DNA from: Thalassospira sp. HF15
GTDB taxonomy: Bacteria > Pseudomonadota > Alphaproteobacteria > Rhodospirillales > Thalassospiraceae
Direction of reading: 5' to 3'
Length of the DNA stretch: 64,000 bases
NCBI RefSeq assembly: GCF_011806525.1
Contig: NZ_JAAVKI010000002.1
Coordinates: forward strand, 124,001-188,000
Position 1 is the first letter of the stretch, and every line of letters starts with the position of its first letter. A model generated the notes under the pieces. It did no database searches. It worked only from the letters and a program-made list of their open reading frames with translations, and was not told the origin of the DNA. The translations under genes were made by a program, and so were the position numbers. Below are positions 44,715-54,192 of this stretch, in pieces.

Positions 44715-46330
44715 GCGGGCACTTCTTGGCTTTGGGCCCAGTCGGCCCCGGGCACGGCGGCCAGAAGCTGACGGGTGTAGTCCTGTTTGGGGGCCAGGAA
44801 GATTTCATCGACCCGGCCGATTTCAACCAATTTGCCCTTTTGCATCACCGCAATACGGTCGCAAAGCTGGGCTGCAACCCGGAGGTCATGGGTGATGAAC
44901 AGGATCGAAAGCGACAGCCGTTCGCGCAATTCACGCAACAGATCAAGCACCTGAGCCTGAATAGACACATCAAGGGCCGAAACCGCTTCATCGGCGATGA
45001 TGAGTTCAGGTTCCATCGCCAATGCGCGGGCAATCCCGATGCGCTGGCGCTGCCCGCCGGAGAATTCGTGCGGATAGCGCATGGCGGCATCAGCCCCCAA
45101 ACCAACGATTTCAAGCAATTCGCGGGCCTTGGCCTGTGCCTTTTCCTTGGGCACGCCGCGATTGATCGGGCCATCGGTCAGCGCCCCCATGATCCGCTGG
45201 CGCGGATTAAGGGATGCATAGGGGTCCTGAAACACCATCTGGACCTTGTTGCGTTGCTTGCGGAGTTCTTCCTCAGACAGCGCTGCAAGATCGACACCGC
45301 CGACCATGACATGCCCGCCATCGGGCGTGACAAGGCGGACCGCCGTGCGGCCCAATGTCGACTTTCCCGAGCCCGATTCACCAACAAGACCAAGCACCTC
45401 GCCGCGCGCAACTGTGAGCGAGACATCATCGACCGCATGGACTTCGCGGACGGGTTTGAACAACCCACCACCGGTGCGGAAGGTTTTGCGCAGGTTCTTG
45501 ATTTCAAGCGCCGGTGTTTCGCTGAGCGTGCGGGCCTCGGGCAGTTTTCCGGTCGGGATCGCATCGAGCAGACGCTTGGTGTATTCGTGCTGCGGGTTTT
45601 CAAGAACGGCGGCGGCATCACCGCGTTCAACCACCTTGCCTTCGCGCATGACGATCACCTGATCGGCGATCTCGGCGACCACGCCGAAATCATGGGTGAT
45701 GAACATCACCGCCATGCCACGCCGTTTGCGCAGATCAAGGATCAGTTTCAGGATCTGGGCCTGGGTCGTGACATCAAGTGCGGTTGTCGGTTCATCGGCG
45801 ATCAGGAGTTTGGGTTCAAGTGCCAAGGCCATGGCGATCATGGCACGTTGTCGCTGACCACCCGAAAGCTGGAACGGATAGGCCCGAACGATCTTTTCCG
45901 GGTCCGGCAGGCCGACTTCGCGCACCAGATCAAGCGTGCGGGCGCGACGCTCTGACTGGGTATAAAGGTTATGGGCGGCGAAGACCTCGGCGATCTGGTC
46001 ACCGATGCGCATCAAAGGATTGAGTGCGGTCATCGGTTCCTGAAAGATCATCGCGACCTGCGCACCGCGCATCGCCTGTTTTTCGGCCTCGGACAGACGC
46101 AAAACATCCCGGCCTTCAAACATCGCCCGACCGGATTTGACGTCAACCCCGGGCGGGAGCAAGCCCATCAGGGCATTGGCCGTCATCGACTTGCCTGATC
46201 CGGACTCCCCCACCACGCAGAGGATTTCGCCCTTGTCGATGGTGAAGCTGACATTTTCGACGGCAAACGGGCGGTCAGCACCATCGGGAAGGCCGATGGT
46301 CAGACGTTCAATTGAGAGTGTCTGGCTCAT
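44711..46330 (-). CDS. Dipeptide-type ABC transporter, fused dual ATPase
   Basis: A 539-residue protein containing two complete ATPase units like DppD-DppF fused (as in YejF or GsiA). Each has Walker A GESGSGKS (about residues 37 and 319), signature LSGGQRQR / FSGGQRQR, Walker B and the oligopeptide-permease C-terminal extension. It energises the two permeases coded immediately upstream, with four-base overlaps on both sides. Confidence 0.95.
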   Translation of the reverse strand: MSQTLSIERLTIGLPDGADRPFAVENVSFTIDKGEILCVVGESGSGKSMTANALMGLLPPGVDVKSGRAMFEGRDVLRLSEAEKQAMRGAQVAMIFQEPMTALNPLMRIGDQIAEVFAAHNLYTQSERRARTLDLVREVGLPDPEKIVRAYPFQLSGGQRQRAMIAMALALEPKLLIADEPTTALDVTTQAQILKLILDLRKRRGMAVMFITHDFGVVAEIADQVIVMREGKVVERGDAAAVLENPQHEYTKRLLDAIPTGKLPEARTLSETPALEIKNLRKTFRTGGGLFKPVREVHAVDDVSLTVARGEVLGLVGESGSGKSTLGRTAVRLVTPDGGHVMVGGVDLAALSEEELRKQRNKVQMVFQDPYASLNPRQRIMGALTDGPINRGVPKEKAQAKARELLEIVGLGADAAMRYPHEFSGGQRQRIGIARALAMEPELIIADEAVSALDVSIQAQVLDLLRELRERLSLSILFITHDLRVAAQLCDRIAVMQKGKLVEIGRVDEIFLAPKQDYTRQLLAAVPGADWAQSQEVPA

Positions 46331-47160
46331 GCCTTGCCCTTTCGCGACAGATGCGGATTAAAGGCATCATTCAAGCCCTCGCCGATCAGGTTGAGTGCCA
46401 AAACGGTGATGACGATGGCTATGCCCGGGAAGAAGCTGAGCCACCAGCTTGTGCGGATGACGGTACGCGCCGCCCCGATCATATAGCCCCACGACATTGC
46501 GTTGGGATCACCGAGCCCAAGGAAGGAGAGCGAGCTTTCAAGCAGGATCGCGGTTGCAACCATAAGCGACGCCATGACGATGATCGGCGAGACCGTGTTG
46601 GGCAGCACCTGACGGATCAGGATGCGTTGCTTTGACAGTCCGGCCAGACGTGCGGCATCGACAAATTCGCGGGTGCGGACAGACATCACCTCGGCCCGCA
46701 CAAGACGCGCGACCGGTGGCCAACTGACAATCGCAATTGCGACCGTGATCGAGGTCAGTGTCGGTTCAAAGATCGCCACCAGCACGATGGCCAAAGCGAA
46801 GTTGGGGATGGTCTGGAAAAACTCGGTAAAGCGCATTGCCCCTTCGTCGACATAGCCGCCATAAAATCCGGCCAACGCGCCAAGCGGCACACCGATCAAC
46901 AGCGCGACCAGGGTTGATACCAGCCCGACCAAAAGGGATACCTGCGCCCCGTAAGCCAGCTGTGCGGCGACATTGCGGCCCAGCGTATCGGTGCCCAACG
47001 GCAGACCATCAACGGCAAACGGTGCGAGGAACGGACGTTGCACCATCTGCCACGGCCCTTGCGGAAAGAGCATGGGGGCAATCACGGCGACAACAATAAC
47101 GGCGATTAACAGGGCGACACCAACCATGGCGCCCATATTGCTTCTGAAACGTTTCCACAT
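46327..47160 (-). CDS. Dipeptide-type ABC transporter permease (DppC-like)
   Basis: A 277-residue inner-membrane protein with about six helices, an N-terminal segment typical of DppC, and the EAA-type loop ARLAGLSKQRILIRQVLPNTVSPI. I start at ATG 47160, one base after the stop of the upstream permease (TGACATG), rather than the longer frame that overlaps it. Pairs with the DppB-like permease. Confidence 0.92.
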   Translation of the reverse strand: MWKRFRSNMGAMVGVALLIAVIVVAVIAPMLFPQGPWQMVQRPFLAPFAVDGLPLGTDTLGRNVAAQLAYGAQVSLLVGLVSTLVALLIGVPLGALAGFYGGYVDEGAMRFTEFFQTIPNFALAIVLVAIFEPTLTSITVAIAIVSWPPVARLVRAEVMSVRTREFVDAARLAGLSKQRILIRQVLPNTVSPIIVMASLMVATAILLESSLSFLGLGDPNAMSWGYMIGAARTVIRTSWWLSFFPGIAIVITVLALNLIGEGLNDAFNPHLSRKGKA

Positions 47161-47161
47161 G

Positions 47162-48139
47162 TCAGCTACGGGCTCCGATACGGGGATCGACGATGCGATA
47201 GACAATGTCGGTCACAATGTTGAACAGGATCACCATGGCGGCAGAGACAAGGAACACGCCCAAAATCGTGTTGTAATCACGTGCAGCCAAGCTTTCGAAC
47301 ATCAGACGTCCGATGCCCGGCCAGGCAAAGACGGTTTCGGTCAGAACAGCCCCGCCGACCAGTTGGCCTGCCTGCAAACCGGCAAGTGTTACAACCGGCA
47401 GGATAGCGTTACGCAGGATGTGACGGCGACGAATGACCGCATCGGAAAGGCCCTTGGCCTTGGCGGTTTTGACAAAATCAAGCTGTGAGACTTCCAGCAT
47501 GGAAGCGCGCGCCATGCGCATATAAACAGCCGTGAAAAACAGGCCGAGTGTCAGGGCTGGCAAAATCAGATGACTGAGGATGTCGAGGACACGGGTAAAT
47601 CCGGTATAGTTTGCACCGACTGTCTCATAGCCAAATCCGGGCAGCCAACCGAGCCATACCGAGAACACCAAAACCGCCATCAATGCCAGCCAGTATAGTG
47701 GTGTGGCATAGAATAAAAGCGCCAATGTGGTCAAAACAGAATCGGATGGTTTGCCGACCCGGGCGGCAGCCGAGACGCCAAAGACGATCCCCATGACAAG
47801 CGAGACAACAAAGGCGGTCAATGTCAGCAACAGTGTGGCGGGCAAGCGATCGGCAATGAGTTCTGCCACAGGTGCGCCCTGTCGGAAGGAATAGCCGAGA
47901 TCAAGTTGGACGATCCCTGCGACATATTTGCCAAGCTGGACATAAAGCGGCTGATCAAGGCCAAAGCGTTCACGCAGTTGTTCGATCATCTGCTCGTCGG
48001 CGGCACCGGCTTCACCGGCAAGCACAACGGCCGGATCGCCTGGTGCGGCATGGATCAGGAAAAAATTGAGAATCGCGATGGCCAACAAGGTCAAAATTGC
48101 CTTGGAAAGCCGCGACACGATGACAGCGAATATGGTCAT
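47162..48139 (-). CDS. Dipeptide-type ABC transporter permease (DppB-like)
   Basis: A 325-residue membrane protein. N-terminal FFLIHAAPGDPAVVLAGEAG is the DppB hallmark and KTAKAKGLSDAVIRRRHILRNAILPV is the ATPase-contact loop. ATG 48139 follows GGGGACAA; an ATG six codons upstream is also possible. It follows the binding-protein gene after a terminator-like hairpin. Confidence 0.92.
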   Translation of the reverse strand: MTIFAVIVSRLSKAILTLLAIAILNFFLIHAAPGDPAVVLAGEAGAADEQMIEQLRERFGLDQPLYVQLGKYVAGIVQLDLGYSFRQGAPVAELIADRLPATLLLTLTAFVVSLVMGIVFGVSAAARVGKPSDSVLTTLALLFYATPLYWLALMAVLVFSVWLGWLPGFGYETVGANYTGFTRVLDILSHLILPALTLGLFFTAVYMRMARASMLEVSQLDFVKTAKAKGLSDAVIRRRHILRNAILPVVTLAGLQAGQLVGGAVLTETVFAWPGIGRLMFESLAARDYNTILGVFLVSAAMVILFNIVTDIVYRIVDPRIGARS

Positions 48140-48190
48140 TTGTCCCCGTAGCATCCCGTATTGGAAGTCCCGCCTTGGCGGGTGTCAGGA

Positions 48191-48217
48191 AAAAGGCGGG
48201 CCGGTTACCGGCCCGCC
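48191..48217 (-). terminator. Hairpin between binding-protein and permease genes
   Basis: Ten-bp GC-rich stem GGCGGGCCGG / CCGGCCCGCC with a short loop, followed on the minus strand by TTTTTCC. It would partly stop transcripts after the binding-protein gene, giving excess receptor over permease. Confidence 0.75.
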
Positions 48218-48224
48218 CACAGAC

Positions 48225-49778
48225 TTATTTTTCAATCCAGGCGTTACGCGGACCGTCATTGATACCGATGGCCGTGGTGACCAGGTCATTGACGTTGCAA
48301 CGGTAGATGGTCGGGAAGGTCAGTTCCTGCATCCAGGCAACCGGCACATCATCGACGATTTCCTTCTGAATCTCGGCATAGGCATCGGCACGTTCCATCG
48401 GTTTCACCATGGTTGCCGCAGCCGCCCATTTTTTGTCGAGTTCAGGGTTGTTGTAGCCCTCGACATTGTTCCACGGGCTGCCTTTCTTGATGCGATCAGC
48501 GGTGTAGTTACGTGACACACCAAGAGCCGGGTCACCATATTGATAGAGATAGGTGAAGGCCAAATCGTAATCCCACTGGGACGTTTTTTCGTTCCAGCCC
48601 GCGACATCGGAGCTGTCGATTTCGGCATTGATGCCGACTTCGCTGAGGTTCTGACGCACAGCCTCGGCCCAGCGCTGCCAGGTTTCGCCGTATGGCAGCG
48701 GCAGAATGCGGACCGGTTCACCGTCATAGCCCATCTCGGCCAGCAGTTCCTTGGCCTTGTCCGGGTTATGATCGTAGATGGTGACGTCGTCAGAATAGAA
48801 ATTGGTGCTCGATGCGATCGGACCGGTCGCGACCGTACCAAAGCCGTTCCAGACGACATCACGCATGAATTTGCGATCCATGGCGTACATGACAGCCTGA
48901 CGGAACTTCACGTTTGCGGTCGGACCTTCGCGGTTGTTCATCCACATCCATGCGAGCGGCGCGAGGAATTCCCAGCCTTTTTCAGTCACACAGACGCCAT
49001 CCATTTCGGCCAGACGCGGGATATCCCAGTTTTCGACGGAACCGCCGGGCAGGACATCGACTTCACCGGTTTCAAACGCAACAGCACGCGCCGCAGCATC
49101 CGGGATCACGCGGTAGAAGACCTCGTCGAGATAAGGCAGGCCATCGACATAGTAGTCCTCGTTTTTCACGAGGTGGATGTGGCTGCCTTTGACCCATTCG
49201 TCGAACTTGAACGGCCCGGTGCCAATCGGGGTGGCGTTTGCCGGGTTATTGGCAAAGTCGGTGCCCTCGTAGATGTGCTTGGGCACGATCGGCATGGTGC
49301 CGTTTTCAAAGGCGTTGATAAACGGACCAAACGGTTCTTTGAGTTTGAACACAACCGTCAGCGGGTCGGGTGCCGTGATGCTTTCGACATAGGCCAGCGA
49401 CGCACGCAGGCGGGCATGGGTTTCACGCAGGAAAACATCGGCAGAGAAGACCACGTCATCGGCAGAGAACGGCTCGCCATCATGCCAGGTGACACCTTCG
49501 TTGAGTTTGAAGGTATAGGTCAGGCCGTCGTCGGAGATTTCCCAGCTTTTGGCCAAACCCGGCATCGGGGTCAGATCGCCGTCATAGCGCAAAAGGCTTT
49601 CATAGATATCACCCGCGACAAGCTGGGTCGGGCCGTTCTGAACAAGGCCCAGCATCAGTCCCGGCGGTTCGGGCTGAACAACGATATCAAGACGGCCGCC
49701 AGCTTCTTGTGCCGCCAAAGGCGACGCCAAGGTGGCAGCGATTAGGAACGTAGTCGCTTTCAGTTTTAGGTATTTCAT
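48225..49778 (-). CDS. ABC transporter substrate-binding protein, family 5
   Basis: A 517-residue periplasmic receptor of the oligopeptide/dipeptide family. Signal peptide MKYLKLKATTFLIAATLASP with cleavage after LAAQ-like AxA; mature sequence shows WEISDDGLTYTFKLNEGVTW and FSADDVVFS, the family signature. First transporter gene of the operon. Ligand could be a peptide, opine or acylated amine; the co-encoded amidase and dehydrogenase suggest an amide-linked compound. Confidence 0.94.
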   Translation of the reverse strand: MKYLKLKATTFLIAATLASPLAAQEAGGRLDIVVQPEPPGLMLGLVQNGPTQLVAGDIYESLLRYDGDLTPMPGLAKSWEISDDGLTYTFKLNEGVTWHDGEPFSADDVVFSADVFLRETHARLRASLAYVESITAPDPLTVVFKLKEPFGPFINAFENGTMPIVPKHIYEGTDFANNPANATPIGTGPFKFDEWVKGSHIHLVKNEDYYVDGLPYLDEVFYRVIPDAAARAVAFETGEVDVLPGGSVENWDIPRLAEMDGVCVTEKGWEFLAPLAWMWMNNREGPTANVKFRQAVMYAMDRKFMRDVVWNGFGTVATGPIASSTNFYSDDVTIYDHNPDKAKELLAEMGYDGEPVRILPLPYGETWQRWAEAVRQNLSEVGINAEIDSSDVAGWNEKTSQWDYDLAFTYLYQYGDPALGVSRNYTADRIKKGSPWNNVEGYNNPELDKKWAAAATMVKPMERADAYAEIQKEIVDDVPVAWMQELTFPTIYRCNVNDLVTTAIGINDGPRNAWIEK

Positions 49779-49879
49779 AGCAATCCCTGATTGTTGTCTG
49801 GATTTCAGATTTTTTGTTTTTTTTGGTTTTACGAACGTGGCATTTGGCCGACGGCCACAATCGCGGCCGCCGACATTGA

Positions 49880-50650
49880 TTACCCGTGGTAACCTGGCGC
49901 GCAGGTCTCAAGCCTGCGCAGTTGGGCCGCCCATTCCGGGTCTGTTTTGCCCATCTGTTCCATGGAGTCGTACATCGATTGGTACTGGCTGGCCGTATGT
50001 TCGGCGACATCATGGGACAGTACAACCGGTGTCAGCCCCATGCCAAGGGCTGCCACCTGTGCCTTGCAGGAGCGCTCGAGATTAAGGGCCAGTTTGACGG
50101 CCTCCGCGACCGAACGTCCCAACAGCAACGTGCCGTGGTTGCGCAGAAGCATGACCGATTTATCGCCAAGGTCGGCGACGATGCGCGCACGTTCTTCAAG
50201 ATTAAGGGCAATGCCCTCGTAATCGTGAAAGGCGATCCGGTCATAGAATTGCGCCGACCATTGATTAAGCGGCAAAAGGCCTTCCTTGTTCGATGAAACG
50301 GCCACGCCGGCAACGGTGTGGGTGTGCAGCACGCAGACCGCATCATGGCGCGCCATGTGAACGGCGGAATGAATGGTGAAACCCGCCGCATTGACACCCG
50401 CACCATGCGGGTCGTCGATCACGGCGCCGGTTTCATCGACAGTGACCAGATTGGCTGCTGTGACCTCGTCAAAGCGCAGACCATAGGGATTGAGCAGGAA
50501 ACGCTGTTCGCCGCCCGGTCCGGATGGAAGCCGTGCCGAAATATGGGTGTAAATGCTGTCATCCATGCCCTCAAGCGCGATCAGCCGATAGGCCGCCGCG
50601 AGGTCACGTCGTATCTCAGATATTTTCTGAGCGCTCATGCCGTCATGCAT
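49880..50650 (-). CDS. Class II aldolase/adducin family protein
   Basis: A 256-residue zinc-dependent aldolase-type protein. VLHTHTVAG (two His) and the later LLRNHGTLLLG (His) form the metal site; THISARLP is the N-terminal substrate loop. Start at 50650 has AAAGGGGCGG upstream. It lies upstream of the binding-protein gene on the same strand, and is divergent from the GntR gene. Substrate unknown; could cleave or decarboxylate a hydroxy acid. Confidence 0.87.
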   Translation of the reverse strand: MHDGMSAQKISEIRRDLAAAYRLIALEGMDDSIYTHISARLPSGPGGEQRFLLNPYGLRFDEVTAANLVTVDETGAVIDDPHGAGVNAAGFTIHSAVHMARHDAVCVLHTHTVAGVAVSSNKEGLLPLNQWSAQFYDRIAFHDYEGIALNLEERARIVADLGDKSVMLLRNHGTLLLGRSVAEAVKLALNLERSCKAQVAALGMGLTPVVLSHDVAEHTASQYQSMYDSMEQMGKTDPEWAAQLRRLETCAPGYHG

Positions 50651-50723
50651 TAACGCCGCCCCTTTCGTGTTAACTTTTTTGATTGGTTCAAGGCTGCGGG
50701 ATGATCCCTTCTCAGTCAAGTAA

Positions 50724-50735
50724 ATTGTCGACAAT
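50724..50735. promoter_or_regulatory. GntR/FadR-type operator candidate
   Basis: Perfect 12-base palindrome ATTGTCGACAAT between the divergent aldolase and GntR genes, followed by a further ACAAT half-site. The T-N-G-T-N(0-3)-A-C-N-A pattern is typical for FadR-subfamily GntR proteins. Confidence 0.65.
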
Positions 50736-50837
50736 CTACAATTCGTTGCCTAGACTGACCGAAGCCACACATATTTCGTTGGCATCGTTCGCGGGCACAT
50801 TACATAGAATTCAGACACACCTTTTTCAGGCTTACAT

Positions 50838-51542
50838 ATGACAGAAACACAGCCGTCTTCCGGCTTTCAGCAGCTTGATCGCGAGGGGCTCGTACAACGG
50901 GTCGCGAAGATTCTGAGCAAAGCGATCATCACGGGAAAGCTCGCACCGGGTGCCCGTTTGTCGGAGTCGGTCGTCGCACGGGAACTGGGCGTAAGCCGGG
51001 CCCCTGTGCGCGAAGCGGCCCGCCTGCTTGAAAGCTCCGGACTGGTGACATCCGAGCCAAACCGGGGATTTTTCGTCCGTCAGGTTTCGGCAAAGGCGCT
51101 TGATGACCTGTACGGATTACGGTTGGCGATTGAAATCGCCGTGGTCGAACGCCTGGTCGAAAACTGGAGTGAAGAGACCGAACAGGCACTGATTGCGCAA
51201 GTGGCCGAACTTCATCGGGTCGCCCATGACGGTGTCGACATGTTTACCCAGGTCGAGGCCGACATGCAGTTTCACCGGCTGCTTTGCACCGGCAGCGGCA
51301 ACCCGAAATTCCTCAATGTGTTTGAACAGATCGCCATCGAGACCGAATTCAGCATCATGCTGATTGGTCAGCTTTACGATGATCCCAGCCGGATCGCCGA
51401 AACCCATGAGCCGATTCTTGAGGCGCTGCAGGCAGGAAATGCCAAGCAGGCGGTTGAGGCAATCCGTTATCACATCGCAGAAGCACAACGCATCGTCACC
51501 ACCCAATTCCGCTTACTTGAAGAAGGCAAGGCTTCGTCATGA
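50838..51542 (+). CDS. GntR family regulator (FCD domain)
   Basis: A 234-residue regulator: N-terminal winged helix (GKLAPGARLSESVVARELGVSRAPVREAARLLESSGLV split over about 33-70) and an all-helical FCD ligand-binding domain with likely metal-binding Asp and His residues. Divergent from the aldolase-ABC operon with a TTGTCGACAA palindrome between. Its stop overlaps the start of the HDAC-like gene, so it also leads a second operon. Confidence 0.92.
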   Translation: MTETQPSSGFQQLDREGLVQRVAKILSKAIITGKLAPGARLSESVVARELGVSRAPVREAARLLESSGLVTSEPNRGFFVRQVSAKALDDLYGLRLAIEIAVVERLVENWSEETEQALIAQVAELHRVAHDGVDMFTQVEADMQFHRLLCTGSGNPKFLNVFEQIAIETEFSIMLIGQLYDDPSRIAETHEPILEALQAGNAKQAVEAIRYHIAEAQRIVTTQFRLLEEGKASS

Positions 51543-52585
51543 AATGCTTCTACGCCCCCGAGACCGAAACCCATGACCCGGTCTTTCGCCTGACCTATGG
51601 CAAGGTGAAACGCAATGCCGAACAGGCCGAACGCGCCCGGCTTTTGCTTGCGGGGCTCAAGGAATTGTCGCTGACAGTCAGTGAACCGCCCGCCGCACCG
51701 GTTGAAGCCCTGGAAGCCGTGCATACACCACGGTTTCTGGGTTTCCTCGAAACCGCGTGGGAAGAATGGCAAAAGCAGCCCGATGCCGGGCCGGAAGTGG
51801 TGCCCAATGTCTTTCCCCGGGCAGCGACTTCGTCCTATCCGGAGACGATTCTGGCCCGTGCCGGCTGGCATATGGGCGATACATCGGCCCCGATTGGCAA
51901 GCATAGCTGGCAGGCCGCACGGCGTGCGGCCGATTGCGCGGTTGCTGCGACGGATGCAGTCCTTGGCGGCGCGCCCCACGCCTATGCGCTGTGTCGGCCC
52001 GCAGGCCACCACACCAGCGCCGAGGTTGCAGCTGGTCATTGCCTTTTGAATAATTCCGCCATCGCAGCTGCGCGCCTGCGCGGAAAACATGCCCGCGTCG
52101 CCGTACTTGATATCGATGTCCATCATGGCAACGGCACGCAGGATATTTTCTATGACCGACGCGATGTGCTGACGGTTTCGATCCATGCCGACCCCACGAA
52201 CTACTACCCGTTCTTTACCGGCTTTGCCGATGAGACCGGCCAAGGGGATGGTGAGGGCTATAACCTCAACCTCCCCCTCCCTCGCACCACCACCGACGGG
52301 CCATGGCTTGCCGCGATTGACAGTGCGCTTGCGCGTATTGCCGCCTTTGACCCCGGGGCCATCGTGCTTAGCCTTGGGCTGGACACGCACGAAGAAGATC
52401 CGCTTATGGGGATGAAGGTTTCGTGGGACGGGCTGCGGCGCGCGGGCGAAAAAATCGCCGCTGCGGGCTATCCGACCGTGATTGTTCAGGAAGGGGGGTA
52501 TTTGTCGCCCGCCCTTCCGACGTCATTATCATCTTTCCTTTCGGGCTTTTTGGGTGCGAAGATACCCGCCCTTGAGACGACCTGA
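51539..52585 (+). CDS. Histone deacetylase family amidohydrolase (acetylpolyamine amidohydrolase-like)
   Basis: A 348-residue zinc hydrolase. CRPAGHHTSAEVAAG holds the paired catalytic His, VLDIDVHHGNGTQDIFYD the Asp and His zinc ligands, and LSLGLDTHEEDPL the last Asp. Bacterial members release acetate or other acyl groups from acetylpolyamines and related amides. It is coupled to gntR (ATGA 51539-51542) and followed by an aminotransferase, a pairing seen in polyamine use. Confidence 0.9.
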   Translation: MKCFYAPETETHDPVFRLTYGKVKRNAEQAERARLLLAGLKELSLTVSEPPAAPVEALEAVHTPRFLGFLETAWEEWQKQPDAGPEVVPNVFPRAATSSYPETILARAGWHMGDTSAPIGKHSWQAARRAADCAVAATDAVLGGAPHAYALCRPAGHHTSAEVAAGHCLLNNSAIAAARLRGKHARVAVLDIDVHHGNGTQDIFYDRRDVLTVSIHADPTNYYPFFTGFADETGQGDGEGYNLNLPLPRTTTDGPWLAAIDSALARIAAFDPGAIVLSLGLDTHEEDPLMGMKVSWDGLRRAGEKIAAAGYPTVIVQEGGYLSPALPTSLSSFLSGFLGAKIPALETT

Positions 52586-52683
52586 CCTGCTATTGCCACC
52601 GATAGCAGGTTTTCCCAAACACCTATGGTGCACCATAATGACCGCCCCTTGACCGGGCATCACCCTCAGAACGGGAGTTTCAC

Positions 52684-54063
52684 ATGAACCACCGCCCAAA
52701 TTCGCTCCACATGTCGGATATCGCCCACTCGATGCATCCCTATACCAATATGCGCCTGCACGAGGAAAAGGGCCCGATGATCATGACCGGGGGCAATGGC
52801 GCCCGTGTTACCGACAGCGAAGGCAAGGAATATATCGAAGGTCTTGCCGGTCTTTGGTCGGTTGCCGTCGGGTTTTCGGAAACACGTCTGGCCGATGCCG
52901 CCTATGCGCAGCTCAAACGCCTGCCCTATTACCACAGCTTTGCGCACAAGGCACACGAGCCGTCGATCCGACTGGCGGAAAAACTGGCCGAAATGACGCC
53001 AGAGGGCCTGAACCGTGTGTTCTTTACCAATTCCGGCTCAGAAGCCAATGACACCGTGGTCAAGATGGCCTGGTTCCTTAATAACGGTCTGGGTCGCCCG
53101 GAAAAGAAGAAGTTCCTGTCGCGCACCAAGGCCTATCACGGGATCACGATTGCATCGGGGTCGCTGACCGGCCTTGCGGGCAACCAGAAGGACTTTGACC
53201 TGCCCGCCATTCCGGTGACGCATCTGACCTGCCCGCATTACTGGCGCTATGGCGAAGAAGGCGAATCTGAGACCGAATTCACCGCGCGTCTTTTGAAAGA
53301 ACTTGAAGACACCATCATCGCCGAAGGTCCGGAAACCATCGCAGGCTTCATCGGTGAACCGGTGATGGGTGCCGGTGGTGTGATGACCCCGCCGGAAGGC
53401 TACTGGCCGGGTGTGGCGGAGATTTGCCGCAAGTATGACATCCTGCTGGTGTCTGACGAGGTGATTAACGGTTTCGGTCGGACCGGGGAACGCTTTGGCT
53501 GCGAGAAATATGGCTTTACGCCAGATATCCTTGTGACGTCCAAACAGCTGACCTCGTCCTACATGCCGCTTGCCGCCATCGTGGTAAATGACAAGGTTTA
53601 CAACGCGATTGCCGATAACACCGCCAAGCTTGGCAATTTCGGCCATGGCTTTACCGCAACCGGGCATCCGGTGTCCTGTGCGGTTGGGCTTGAGAACCTT
53701 AATATCATCGAAGAACGCGACCTGATGGGCAATGCCAAACGTCTGGAGCCGATGTTCCAGGACGGTTTGCGCGCCTTTGCCGATCATGCGCTTGTTGGTG
53801 AAGTGCGTGGTGTTGGCCTGATTGCCGGTCTGGAAATGGCTGACAAGAAAACCAAACAGCCGTTTGGCAAACCCGGTGCGGTTGCCGCCAAGGTCGTCGC
53901 CATGGCCGCCGAAGAAGGGCTTATTTGCCGCAATGTCTATGACACCGTGGCGCTTTGCCCGCCGCTGATCATCACCGAGGACGATGTGCGCGAAATCCAC
54001 GCCCGCCTTGGCCGTGCACTGGATCGCGCACTTGAGTGGGCCAAGTCCGAAGGCATGCTTTGA
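52684..54063 (+). CDS. Class III aminotransferase (omega-amino acid/polyamine type)
   Basis: A 459-residue PLP enzyme. Conserved features: FFTNSGSEANDT (phosphate binding), SDEVINGFGRTGE with Asp258, and the PLP Lys287 in VTSKQLTSSYMPL. It resembles putrescine/cadaverine-pyruvate aminotransferases (SpuC type) and taurine or beta-alanine aminotransferases. Following the deacylase, it would transaminate the released amine. It keeps its own 98-base upstream gap and GGGAG site before the ATG. Confidence 0.92.
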   Translation: MNHRPNSLHMSDIAHSMHPYTNMRLHEEKGPMIMTGGNGARVTDSEGKEYIEGLAGLWSVAVGFSETRLADAAYAQLKRLPYYHSFAHKAHEPSIRLAEKLAEMTPEGLNRVFFTNSGSEANDTVVKMAWFLNNGLGRPEKKKFLSRTKAYHGITIASGSLTGLAGNQKDFDLPAIPVTHLTCPHYWRYGEEGESETEFTARLLKELEDTIIAEGPETIAGFIGEPVMGAGGVMTPPEGYWPGVAEICRKYDILLVSDEVINGFGRTGERFGCEKYGFTPDILVTSKQLTSSYMPLAAIVVNDKVYNAIADNTAKLGNFGHGFTATGHPVSCAVGLENLNIIEERDLMGNAKRLEPMFQDGLRAFADHALVGEVRGVGLIAGLEMADKKTKQPFGKPGAVAAKVVAMAAEEGLICRNVYDTVALCPPLIITEDDVREIHARLGRALDRALEWAKSEGML

Positions 54064-54115
54064 TCTGAGAATTGCACCCGGGCCGCGACCACAAGGTCGC
54101 GTCGCCCAAACAGAA

Positions 54116-54152
54116 AGCCGGAGATGGGGTTAACCTCATCTCCGGCTTTTTT
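54116..54152. terminator. Bidirectional terminator, copy 1 of a repeated hairpin
   Basis: GCCGGAGATG-(G)-GGTTAACC-(T)-CATCTCCGGC flanked by AAA and T6. It lies between the aminotransferase and the end of the phosphate-related operon. A nearly identical hairpin occurs at 61857-61895. Confidence 0.9.
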
Positions 54153-54192
54153 GTTTCAGGCAGCAAATTTTGATGATGGCAGAGTGTCGTCG

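Noticed and set aside
44726-49745. Plus-strand ORFs of about 400 codons opposite the ABC ATPase and binding-protein genes
   Set aside because: No start signals and no conserved motif; both minus-strand genes are clear.
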